From contig CM030938.1 in assembly GCA_018136815.1 (NCBI GenBank), forward strand, positions 248,001-312,000: a stretch of 64,000 nt of DNA. The letters run 5' to 3'. Every line of letters begins with the position of its first letter. Position 1 is the stretch's first letter. The notes beneath the pieces were generated by a model. That model had not been told where the DNA came from, did not search any database, and saw only the letters and a list, made by a program, of their open reading frames with translations. A program made the position numbers and the translations under genes. Shown here in pieces: positions 32,961-41,329 of the stretch. This DNA comes from Isochrysis galbana (Eukaryota > Haptophyta > Isochrysidales > Isochrysidaceae).

Positions 32961-33510
32961 CAAGGGGAGGCCATGAGCCATCCTCCTTGTCCCCTCCACA
33001 CCACAAGCCATCGGCTCACCATGGAGGGTGAGCGAGGCAAGGGGGGAGATGAGGTCCGAGCGCTCCGCATGCGGGCAAGAAGGCGCCGGGCGCCGGATGA
33101 ATGCGGGCAGGTGGGCAGGGTCCATAGGGACCCACCCAGTCCCGTGCAGCAGCTCCATATCGCGGTGGCGCCCATGAGGCAACCACCGCGGCTTGGGCGA
33201 GGCAGAGCGCCATCGCCGATCGCATCGCCAATCGTATATCGCCGGATAAGATTCTTTCTACATTCACGCGCACGCACATTCACACAAACGCGCGCAAAAC
33301 TAATAGTAACAAAGTAAGAGCGCGCGGGGAAATTTCTGTGCCGCAAGAATGCCCCGCGCGGACTCGAAACGGCCGCGAGGGAGAAGTGAGAAGCAGAGAC
33401 CTCAGTATAAACATACAGAGGTTAGAATGAGCATCCACGATGCATGAGATGGATGTATCCATGATAGATATGCATCTATGATGCACATCTCATGGATGTA
33501 TCCATGATAC
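32961..33510 (+). repeat. 550-bp repeat, copy 2
   Basis: Nearly identical to 5604-6156. It ends in the same GGATGTATCCATGATAC palindrome, and the recombinase-like reading frame begins immediately afterwards (about 33503). Confidence 0.75.
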
Positions 33511-33571
33511 GCACCTCACAGACGCTCCTTCTTTCTCAGTTATACTCGCCTTCCTTTTTATGGGCAGACAA

Positions 33572-34534
33572 CAACTAAGTTTATACTTGGACACGATGGA
33601 GCGCGCCGACGCGACTCCCCTCTCCTTCGGGCCCCCCACCGAGGGCGCCCCCCCAGCGCCCATGGAGCAGCCGCTGATGAAGCGGCCGCGTCCGCACGCA
33701 GAGGCCGAGCAGGTGTGTGCGACTACGGTCGCGCCGCACGGCCCGTGGCCCCGGCCACACCACCCTTGGCAGCCATGCTGGCCTCCCTCATGGGGAGCAG
33801 CAGGCTGCTGGCAGCTCCCCAACAAGACCAGGCCTCAGCAGCCACTCCTCCACTGGGCATGCCTTATGGCAGAGGCCCCTCTCGCCCTGGCAAGGGCCGC
33901 GCTGCTCCGGCAGCGCGGCCCACGGCCGGGTGGCCCCTATGGGCACAACACACAATCCAATGCTGAAAGCAACATACGCTTCAGAGGCACCCCCTCAGAC
34001 ACACTCCACCACACGCACAAGACACACGCACACGCCCCCCCTGGGGACAACAACGACAACTCACCCCCACCCTATGCCCCCACGCACACAACACTGACCA
34101 CGGTCTCCCCCGCCCACGCCCCACAGGACCAAGAATCAGACAATGAAAACGACATCACAGACTCCGACGCATCCTTCGAGCTCTCGTTCCATCAAACCGG
34201 CGACATCATCCTCCAAGACACGACGGCGTATGCCACACCCGCCGACCCGCCCAGCCCCAACCCTCGGGAACACAGAGGCACGCCGCCCATCACCAAGGTT
34301 CTAAAAGAAGCAATATAGAAACCGGTAGCCCGATGGTACAGGAGGAAGGAGGGAAAGACACCTATCGGGGACCGGTGCACACCGTCTGCTACAGGAAACC
34401 CCACCCACCCAGCCCCTAGGTAGAGCACGAGGGACGGGCCGCAAGGCAGGTGGCGGGGAGTTGAGAGTGGCGGGCGAGGCCGCAATCGTTAGAGTGCAGA
34501 GTCGCGCGCGCGGCGTGAATATTAAGAAGTTTTT
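33572..34534 (+). mobile_element. Target-primed-type element nested in the recombinase relic
   Basis: About 963 bp between two copies of TTTTTATGGGCAGACAA (33555-33571 and 34535-34551). It begins CAACTAAGTTTATACTTGG, carries a 240-residue ORF, then the family 3' block (CCCCTAGGTAGAGCACGAGGG, GCGTGAATATTAAGAAGT, T-run). The host frame reads continuously from one side to the other when the insertion is ignored, showing that it landed in a formerly open gene. Confidence 0.9.
33596..34318 (+). CDS. M-E-R-A ORF of the target-primed element
   Basis: 240 residues starting MERADATPLSFGPPTEGAPP. The same start occurs at 4668, on the minus strand at 45249 and, diverged, at 39523. The protein is Pro/Ala/His/Thr-rich, with an acidic stretch (DQESDNENDITDSDASFEL) and no RT, endonuclease or zinc-knuckle motif. 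It resembles a retroelement ORF1 reduced to its ends, or a non-coding carry-over. Function unknown. Confidence 0.45.
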   Translation: MERADATPLSFGPPTEGAPPAPMEQPLMKRPRPHAEAEQVCATTVAPHGPWPRPHHPWQPCWPPSWGAAGCWQLPNKTRPQQPLLHWACLMAEAPLALARAALLRQRGPRPGGPYGHNTQSNAESNIRFRGTPSDTLHHTHKTHAHAPPGDNNDNSPPPYAPTHTTLTTVSPAHAPQDQESDNENDITDSDASFELSFHQTGDIILQDTTAYATPADPPSPNPREHRGTPPITKVLKEAI

Positions 34535-35307
34535 TTTTTATGGGCAGACAAGATTCGACCATCGACCACCTTGCTCGCATCGTCGGACTTCGGCATTGAC
34601 TCCTCATACTTGTGGTTACGCCTGACAGAAAAGCAGCGTAAGCACGTGTCCACGCGAAGGATCGTGCGTATACCAGTCGCCCCTCCGCCCTCTCACAACG
34701 TCCCGTCAGCGATCCCACAGATTGTCCGCCTGGCACAAATGTACATGTCCGCCAAGGCTAGGCTCGGCAAACCTACTCGATACCTCTTCCAGCTGCCACA
34801 TGAATGGCCTCCCACGACAGCATCCATGTCTGCTTAGGTGGCGCAAGCTTTGCGTCAATGCGGCATCTCAGCGCCGAAAGGCTTCGCATACCTCGGACAC
34901 TCTATTCGCTCGGGGGCGTCGTCGGCGGCCGAGGCCATCAAGGTTCCACGGGTTCGTGGCGATTGGTTAGGCGGCTGGGCACCTGGCACCTCGACCAGAG
35001 CCAAACATTACATAGACCCGACGGTGGGCCCTTGCAGAGAAGCCGTCGCTGTACTCAGCTGGCTACTGGATCATGAGTACGAAGTCCATGACCAGTGCTA
35101 ATCCTTCTTTAGTCGCAGCCGCGTACCTTGCTTCTCCAGGGTGTGGATGGCAAACACATCTATTCCGGGCTAGCTAGTCAGTGTGCACTTGGTTCCGTTT
35201 GCTGCTGCGCGCGGAACAACCCTTCCGCGAGCGTTGCGACCGAACGAAGGGGAAGGGAGGGGGATCAGCGCACAGCGGCGGGCCCGGCAGAGCCTTGCAG
35301 GCTCTCC

Positions 35308-36220
35308 ATGCCCATGAATCGTGTTCGCCCATCGGCTGATGTGGGCGACGCGGTCCAGAGCGAACAGCAGCAGCTCTTCACGTTGCGGCAGCCACGATGC
35401 TCTCAGTGCGGGCCGATTGGCGCCTTCCTCGCAATCTCCATGCTGCTCCTTCCGATCCTCATCTTTGTGGTTTCCGCACTTTTTGCACTGCCCTTCTGGG
35501 CAGTGGAGTGTGCAGACGATGCACACCTCTGCGACTTCTACGAATGGTGAGACACGCGCTCTATGTGCCAGCACCACCGGCCTTTTGTTGTGCACACCGC
35601 TATGTACCACACACCTCATAGGGACCTGGATGTGCGCGCGCAGGTTCAAGTATATCTGCGGTAATCTCGTGGGACTCGGCAATCCACTGACGAGCATTTC
35701 GCCCGCTTCTGGCCATTGGGTGTCAGAGATTTTTGATCTTGTAATATCGACGTGGAGTATGGCTTTTGCAGCGCTGATTTATGGGTTAGTGGGAGCCTTG
35801 GGATTTGTGAACTTCGCATCGCGTTTCATTGACGATGGGCTTTCTGCTCGCGTGCGAAGATTGGTTCTCCTCCGAAAGAAAAGAGTGGGTTGGTCAGGGC
35901 ACAGGAGTAATGTCACCATCGAGAATTTCGTAGGACAAGCGAAAAGCACGTCTCCACAGGGATGTGAAGAGGGCACCTTGGGGCAGAAGTTTGCAGAGGC
36001 AGATCCCAGCATGAGTGGTTTCATGTCTCCACAATGCGCGACTGACATCTTGGATCGCGTTGTCGCTTACAAAAGCAAGAACATTACGACTGAGCAACAA
36101 GGAAAGCTGGGGCCACTGGATCTCAACCCGCTCATCTCTCAGCTTGGTGAGCAGGTCCGAGCGTTCGAGAGAAGAAAGGCGGCCGTTCACGATCACGTTT
36201 CCCAGTATGGAAAGAGTTGA
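35308..36220 (+). CDS. Two-helix membrane protein, one intron
   Basis: Exons 35308-35546 and 35644-36220 (intron 97 nt, GTGAGA...GCGCAG, phase 2) give 271 residues starting MPMNRVRPSADVG. Helix 1 (about 36-62) is GAFLAISMLLLPILIFVVSALFALPFW. A short loop with two Cys (ECADDAHLCDFYEW) and GNLVGLGNPLT follows, then helix 2 (about 115-138, WSMAFAALIYGLVGALGF). The C-terminal about 130 residues are soluble and basic to mixed. Two helices around a short loop resemble a channel-like pore unit, but no K+ selectivity filter is present. Family not recognised. Confidence 0.65.
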
Positions 36221-36527
36221 CGAATCGCAGTTGTGTATCTAAGTACACATGTGCACACCAGTATACTCGCACTTGATGACCGGTGGTGTGCAGACTACAT
36301 CTGGTGAGGGAGGAGAGTTGACCACCAAAACGTATCTCGTCCAGAGGATGGAGAAGCTATAGCATACGTACGTTTATCGTGTGTCCACTGTATGCATCTA
36401 GTTTGGTGTTGGCCATTGTAACATTTCACCACAGCGATAGGCAGTTTATAATTCCAGGTAGGGGTTTTCTCCTTCTACGTTTTTCAGAATTCAGAAAAAT
36501 CCACCGGCGTGAGCGCGATCGTTAGGC

Positions 36528-36660
36528 GAGAAGCGTTCAATCATCACCACCCAACATGTAGAAATAGCGTTCAATCAGCACCACCCAACATGTGGAAAAG
36601 CGTTCAATCATCACCACTCAACATGTGGAAAAGCGTTCAATTATCACCACTCACCACTCA
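36528..36660 (+). repeat. 33-bp tandem repeat, about four units
   Basis: Units of AGCGTTCAATCATCACCACTC plus AACATGTGGAA repeat four times with few changes. A fifth unit lies at 37167-37195, on the other side of the next element, so the array was split by that insertion. Confidence 0.8.
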
Positions 36661-36664
36661 ATAT

Positions 36665-37163
36665 ATTAGGGCGGTCAAGCAGGGTTTTTTACTTTTTATT
36701 TAACAATAATGGGGGGGAGGGACGTTTTTTGACCATTCTCCAACCAAAGCCCACCACAAAAGTCCCAGGGGGGCCACCTGTCGCCACGAAAGTCTTCGCT
36801 AGGAAATGGTGCGATTCTTCTCCCCCCTCGCGGCGCGCCCGGCAGCGTGCGCGCCCGGCTGTGGCTAGCTGAGGCGCGCTGTACTGGGGACGCGTCGATC
36901 AGCGGCCCGACGCTCGCCCGCTCTCGCGTCGGCCGTCGGCCCTCCGTGATAGTTATTTGTGGCTTGTTCGCGCGTTTTCATGTTACGCATCGCTGTGGGA
37001 GCTACCGTGGGGGGTCTGGGGCCCAAAGGGCACCGGATATGTGCTAGTTACACCTATCCAGTCACCACATCCAAAAATCTCGTTATGAATCCTCAATCTT
37101 GACTTGGTCAATTTCAATTTTCACCCTTAGTAGAAAAGTTAAAATAGCTGTTTGACCGCCCCA
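36665..37163 (+). mobile_element. About 500-bp inverted-repeat element (GGGCGGTCAAAC family)
   Basis: The left end TAGGGCGGTCAAGCAGGG and the right end CTGTTTGACCGCCCC are inverted repeats. The right subterminal block (CAATCTTGACTTGG, CACCCTTAG, AGTTAAAATAG) is found inverted at 4880-4925. It sits inside the 33-bp tandem array. It contains no convincing gene, so it is probably a MITE-like non-autonomous copy. Confidence 0.65.
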
Positions 37164-37216
37164 AACATGTGGAAAAGCGTTCATCATCACCATCGACACT
37201 CACACGTAATTATCAT

Positions 37217-37310
37217 AGCCCCAGAGGACTAGCAAAGGCAGCTCAAGGGGCAGTGGAGGTTGGGCTCAGCCTCAGGTCCCCCTGCCCCCTGCCTCTCCCA
37301 CGCACGACTC
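37217..37310 (-). repeat. Fragment of the GC-rich target-primed family
   Basis: GGCAGCTCAAGGGGCAGTGGAGG and CTGCCTCTCCCACGC match the interior of 17893-18840 read on the same strand. Both ends are missing. Confidence 0.55.
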
Positions 37311-38031
37311 CGAGGACGAGCTGTTCGTCGGCGACAAGTTATCGCAGGTGAACTTGCGGCACGTTTGTTCGACCCGGGTGAACTGCGTCCTTCCAACGGG
37401 CGTCTTGCGCAAGGCTTTATGAGCAAACAAATGCCTGCACATCTTTGGATGCCAGAGACATGGGTGAAGATTGCGGAGGCGGAGTATAAACGCTTACTGC
37501 GGCTCGCCTCCCTCACGCTAGCCCGCAAGTCTGATTCCGGTAAGCCGCGTGAGGCGGCCCCCCCTGCCAAGCGCAGCAAGAAGGAGCAAAGCCCGCCACA
37601 GCTCTTCAAACGGAAAAGCGTGGCTACATCCTCGACAGCAAATGCAAATGCTGCAACGCGCAACGCCGGGCGTGCGTGCTCCGATGTTTCAACGACGCTT
37701 GAGGTTGAGGACGAAGTGAACGCGGAAATCGTGAAGTGGGGTAGCATTAGCGATGCAACTATCGCTCAATACATCGATGCGAGCGGTCTACTCAATGAGT
37801 GCGCTATGATGTATGCCCTCCTTCGTCAACAGTTCCCTCTGTCTGCACTATTTCGTCTTCAAGCAGCTTGCCGGGCATCTGCCACATGAGGCCAACACGG
37901 AGCAAACCTTCTCAACGGGTGGAGTGCTGAGCGATCCGCATATGTGCCCCACTCACCTTGGCCGTCTCGTATATCTTAGTCTTAGGAAGAACTATCATTT
38001 GTATGAGCACAACATCTCCAATAAGCAATAA
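37311..38031 (+). pseudogene. hAT-family transposase C-terminal relic
   Basis: One frame ends at 37889 and another, shifted at about 37840, continues to 38031. Together they give a C-terminal dimerisation region: a block with EVNAEIVKWGS and FP, then LAGHLPHEANTEQTFSTGG, VLSDPHMCPTHLGRLV and LRKNY. This matches the hAT pattern (LAxxxLxxxxxxxxxERxFSxxGxxxxxxRxxLxxxxxxxLxxLxxN). The catalytic core and N-terminal BED finger are absent, and the frameshift shows it is dead. Confidence 0.7.
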
Positions 38032-38164
38032 GACGATGTGGGACATTTACATTTACATCGATCTCTATGGAAAAAAAGACGGCAATCTCGGTGCGTGGGA
38101 TGAAGACAACACGCAACACCACGTGCGAGAGAGACGTAATAGTCCGCCCACCAGCCACACGACC

Positions 38165-38385
38165 ACACTAGACCAACAAAAGGCCTGCCCGGAACCCGCA
38201 CTCTGAACCAGGCTCGTGGCTGAGTCGAACCCCAGATACCGAAGACAAAGGAATGAAGGGGGGAAGGGGAGGAGGCGGAGGGAAGGGAAGTTAAGGGCGA
38301 TGTCAGAAGGGATGGGGATGGGGAAGTACCCTAGTATAGTAGGTGCGTGTGTAGCCCAGAATCTTCAGATGTTGTTTTAAAGCCC
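38165..38385 (-). repeat. Dispersed repeat, copy 3 (partial)
   Basis: Inverted match to 12757-12960 and 21738-21935. On the minus strand it reads ACATCTGAAGATTCTGGGC early and GGTATCTGGGGTTCGACTC later; the latter is one or two changes from a Pol III B box. Confidence 0.65.
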
Positions 38386-38785
38386 TGACTAGAGTAGGCT
38401 AGTCATACATAGAGGCCTGATTAGCCTTCTGACTATAGTCTTGATCGGAATCAAAAAAAAAACCTTTTAAAATTCTCGCCTCGCGCGTGGCACTGGGTCG
38501 CATATCCGTAGCCACGCCCATACCCCTTCCTCTCCCTCATTTCCCGCCTTGCGGCAACTCCCCTTGTGCTCTACTTGGGGCCCGGGTCCTGCGGGGTTCA
38601 CGGTTTGGGCGGAGTGCGCCTGCCCTCAGCGGTGCGTGCACGCCTTCCTCCTACGCCGCTGAGTGACATGCATATCCTAGATGCTTTTTGGTCTGCGTCG
38701 TTATCTATGTCGTATTTTTGTTCGTGCCATGGCTGCTGTCGGTCCCGTGTCCTTGTTTCCGATTGCATAGGAATGCCTCGCTGCT

Positions 38786-39035
38786 TTAGGCGAGCCTCTC
38801 AGCGAGGTCAAGCGCCTGTGCCACGAGGCTGAAGCTCTCGCCCAATTGTAGTCTACCTTTCTCATTCACAGTAAACGCGGGGGCGCTGTGTTCAGTAGGT
38901 TTTTTGAGTTTTGGTTTCCTTCCTTGGGCAGCCTTGCGGGTGCGCATGTGGCTGTGAGAGCCTGGTATAGCGAGACCTCTCACCAAGGTGGTAAACCTCA
39001 CTAGTGTGGCTTCTATGACTGGTATGTAATGATAC
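38786..39035 (-). pseudogene. C-terminal coding block of the element (NEKGRLQL ... LAERLA)
   Basis: Ends RTRKAAQGRKPKLKKP, then NEKGRLQLGESFSLVAQAL and DLAERLA before the stop. A plus-strand homologue at 53632-53781 reads RTYKAAQGRKPKIKK, NEKGRLQLSKEFGLVAKAL, GLAERLA, stop. In both cases the family 3' end follows about 330 bp later. This conserved peptide is therefore the C-terminus of the protein encoded by longer members. Family not recognised. Confidence 0.55.
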
Positions 39036-39052
39036 TTGTACGACTCAAATTC

Positions 39053-39093
39053 CCAGTGCCACGAGTGAGGCGAGAATATTAAAATGTTTTTTT
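39053..39093 (+). mobile_element. 41-bp target-primed mini-insertion
   Basis: Only the last 41 bp of the family (CCAGTGCCACGAGTGAGG, CGAGAATATTAAAATG, T-run) lie between perfect copies of TTGTACGACTCAAATTC (39036-39052 and 39094-39110). This is an extreme 5' truncation. Confidence 0.9.
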
Positions 39094-39606
39094 TTGTACG
39101 ACTCAAATTCAACTCTATAGAAGTCTCTAAGTATATATTTCCACGCTAGTATATATAGCGTCTTTAAGCTGTCGGGGGTGCTCTCGCCAGGGTACGCGAA
39201 AAGTCTATCTTTGATTTGTTGTGCGTGCGACCTTCCGGGGCTAGGCGTGTAGTTGGTGATGGCGTCTACACGACAGCGGAGTATGATACTGAGTATGCCT
39301 CGAAGACCCCTTGCATGCTACGCAGAGCCATGGTGGCAACCTGTTCGGTGCCAGTGCTCGCCACCCAGCGCACTCGCGCGGGCGTGGTTTGGATGGGCTG
39401 GATGGACTTTGAGAGGGCTCTCTGACGAGGCCTTTGAGAGGCCTTGGGCGGCGTGGGGCGTCCCAGGTGGGGCGCAGTGGCGAGGGTCGCTTTGGGCTCG
39501 GGAGCGGTCGCGGCACGCTCCATAGGTCAAACTATAACTGGTTTTCTTCATGTTGCTGCATGTACTACGGGCATTCTCATTCTTGCTCCTTAGTGTCAAT
39601 GGCCCG

Positions 39607-39864
39607 CACCACCACAACATCCGGGTACCGATCCCAAAGAAACAAGCCATCTAGCGGCACCGGAGGAAGGCGAGAACCGTACCGCTAGGGGCAAATGCAG
39701 GTGCACCCCGCTCGACCCGTCACCCCCACAACCTGAGCCCCTAAGTAGAGGACAAGGGGAGGTGCCGCAAGGCGGGTGGTGAGGGAAAGAAGGGGTATGG
39801 GCGTGGCTACAGGTGGGAGCCCCAAGGCCACGCGTGAGGCGAGACTTCAAAACAAAAAAATTAA
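39607..39864 (+). mobile_element. 258-bp 5'-truncated target-primed insertion
   Basis: Flanked by TGTCAATGGCCCG at 39594-39606 and 39865-39877. Contains only the family 3' region (GGAGGAAGGCGAG, CCCCTAAGTAGAGGACAAGG, GCGTGAGGCGAGACTTC) and an A-rich end. The duplicated target includes the stop codon of the CoaD-like gene on the minus strand, so the insertion lies immediately downstream of that stop. Confidence 0.9.
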
Positions 39865-39866
39865 TG

Positions 39867-40898
39867 TCAATGGCCCGGCGCTCGATTTTCCGTAGGACAA
39901 TACATTCCCCAAATTTCTGTTTCCATCCCGGCCGGCACAAGCCCTGCGAGAGAAAGCTTAGCATCGCCCGGTGATCTGCACCGTTCACATGCCTCTCGTA
40001 CGAGCGTGGAGGAGATGTGTGCGAACGTAGGATCAGCTTGTAGGAACACAGTCCGGATAGGCCATCGCAAGCCCAATGCTAGCGGCCCAACTTGATTCAA
40101 CAAGTGAAGGAATCGTTCCTCCCGTCCATCTTTTCCCCAGCTACGAATGCCACGAAAAAGCTTGCTGATGCCATGCTGAAACGCCCAGCGCCAAATGTAT
40201 CCTGTCACAACATGCACCTCCACATCTGGCAGGCCCTCTTTCGAGCACATCGATCGGAGCAATTCTGCCCGTTGCTTGGGAGATACAGCATACTTCTTTT
40301 TCGCGTTAACCCCTATTACGACGTGTATACGACGATAACCACGACGTCGCAGGTATTTGAGCATTGCCAAATGACCCATGTGGGGAGGGTTGAGAGAGCC
40401 GGCAAGGGCACAAGCTTCCCTCTCAACCGAGATCTCTGCTCCGTGGTCTGGCTCAGATCCATCTACACCCATCGCCTCAATCGTAGGATTCAGCACAGGA
40501 AAGAGCAAGATGCCCAAGAACAGAAGGAAGGCAAGCAGAGCGAGGAGACATGCCTCGAACTCCATGCCACACTTGCTGGGGACGCCAAGACACGCCTGTG
40601 AGCCAGAGAGCGTACGCCGCTCACTCTTATCTTTGTGAATTGCTGCTGGATGCCGCTGCAAGCTCGCCTCGACGATGAGGATGAGCGACAGGCGACCCGG
40701 CTCGTGGGGAAGCGGCTGGCGACGGTGTTGGCTGAGCTCTCGCTCGCTGCACGGCGCCGGGTCAGGCGGCGGGGGCGCTGACGACGGCAGGGAAGACTCG
40801 TCGTATTCATAGTCACCTCGAGGCCGGGCCATGTGAAAAGCGCGGAGGTGCGCAAGAGCAGGATCGTGAGAAGGGTCCATTTTCATCTCTCCAGGCAT
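39867..40898 (-). CDS. Membrane-anchored CoaD-like nucleotidyltransferase (PPAT type)
   Basis: 343 residues from ATG at 40898. Residues 1-105 are a Pro/Ser-rich leader; about 110-140 is a hydrophobic helix (CLLALLAFLLFLGILLFPV). The catalytic domain starts ALAGSLNPPHMGHLAML with the HxGH nucleotide-binding motif (HMGH), continues with a KKYAVSPKQRAELL helix, RGIRSWGKDGREERFLHLLN (the CoaD RG-R...D..E...N stretch) and ends with ISSTLVREA (the ISST-R motif). Phosphopantetheine adenylyltransferase makes dephospho-CoA from 4'-phosphopantetheine and ATP. The leader and helix suggest attachment to an organelle or endomembrane. A 3'-UTR insertion follows directly. Another CoaD/NMNAT-fold specificity is possible. 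Confidence 0.7.
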   Translation of the reverse strand: MPGEMKMDPSHDPALAHLRAFHMARPRGDYEYDESSLPSSAPPPPDPAPCSERELSQHRRQPLPHEPGRLSLILIVEASLQRHPAAIHKDKSERRTLSGSQACLGVPSKCGMEFEACLLALLAFLLFLGILLFPVLNPTIEAMGVDGSEPDHGAEISVEREACALAGSLNPPHMGHLAMLKYLRRRGYRRIHVVIGVNAKKKYAVSPKQRAELLRSMCSKEGLPDVEVHVVTGYIWRWAFQHGISKLFRGIRSWGKDGREERFLHLLNQVGPLALGLRWPIRTVFLQADPTFAHISSTLVREACERCRSPGDAKLSLAGLVPAGMETEIWGMYCPTENRAPGH

Positions 40899-40982
40899 CC
40901 GTCACAGCGGACGGCGGGCCCTACATGTGAAACACAGGAACAGTGTCTTTTTTCGGAGGCCCAAAACATATGTTACCCCCCA

Positions 40983-41270
40983 GGAGCCAACGCCCCCCAG
41001 GAGCTATCGGGGGCCCCCAGGAGCTATCGGGGGGGAATTTTCTCCCGATCGCCAACAGCCCCACCGAGAGCTATCGGGGGACCGAGGAAATCCCCCAAGA
41101 GCTATTGGGAGATTTTACGTCCCCCGGGGAGCTATCGCGTTTTAAGGTCGGCCCCCAATAGCTATCGGGGGCGAAAGGCGGCCCCCGATAGCTATTGGGA
41201 TTGGGGGGAAAACGATGGGCGCCAATAGCTATTGGGGGAAAACGACGGGCGCCGATAGCTATCGAGAAGG
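40983..41270. repeat. Array of about nine palindromes at 30-bp spacing
   Basis: The core AGCTAT(C/T)G occurs at 41002, 41022, 41069, 41100, 41130, 41160, 41190, 41227 and 41257, mostly 30-31 bp apart. Each core sits in an imperfect palindrome of form CCCCCGATAGCTATCGGGGG. Spacers differ in sequence. It begins about 85 bp upstream of the CoaD-like start codon. There is no cas gene and the repeats are not identical, so this is not a CRISPR. It may be a set of binding sites for a dimeric factor or a structured satellite. Confidence 0.8.
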
Positions 41271-41325
41271 TGCAACTCGAGGTTCCCTTTTTTTGTCCAA
41301 CCAAACCTGAGGTTGCACCCTCTCG
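41265..41325. repeat. Inverted repeat GGTGCAACTCGAGGTT, also at 59560
   Basis: Arms GGTGCAACTCGAGGTT (41269-41284) and AACCTGAGGTTGCACC (41304-41319) flank a T-run. The left arm with its T-run (GAAGGTGCAACTCGAGGTTCCC) recurs at 59561-59590. Confidence 0.6.
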
Positions 41326-41329
41326 GGGG

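Larger units (their letters stand above)
33503..35101 (+). pseudogene. Tyrosine-recombinase (DIRS/Crypton-like) relic, interrupted
   Basis: The frame enters near 33503, is split by the 963-bp element at 33572-34534, resumes as ..ADKIRPSTTLLASSDFG, meets an in-frame TAG at 34835-34837, and continues in the same frame to 35101. The C-terminal part has GHSIRSGASSAAEAI, GGWAPGT and AKHYIDP, matching the HxxR...GH/W...Y active-site region of tyrosine recombinases used by DIRS-like retrotransposons and Cryptons. The catalytic Tyr in HYIDP is present. No reverse transcriptase is nearby, so the element type is open. It is clearly inactive here. Confidence 0.65.
38455..39540 (-). mobile_element. Minus-strand target-primed element, internally interrupted
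   Basis: The 5' side (39523) has ATGGAGCGTGCCGCG, opening an 85-residue frame like the M-E-R-A ORF. The 3' side has CCCAAGTAGAGCACAAGG, TTGCCGCAAGGCGGG, GCGCGAGGCGAGAATTTTAAAAGG and a T-run at 38449. Between them lies the C-terminal coding block 38786-39050. A 41-bp copy of the same family is inserted at 39053. Target duplications are not clear. Confidence 0.6.

Noticed and set aside
34835-34837. Recoded TAG in the recombinase
   Set aside because: The same gene also carries a 963-bp insertion; simple decay explains the stop, and no recoding signal is visible.
40983-41270. CRISPR array
   Set aside because: Units are imperfect palindromes with uneven identity, spacers are about 10-15 bp, the genome is eukaryotic and no cas gene is present.
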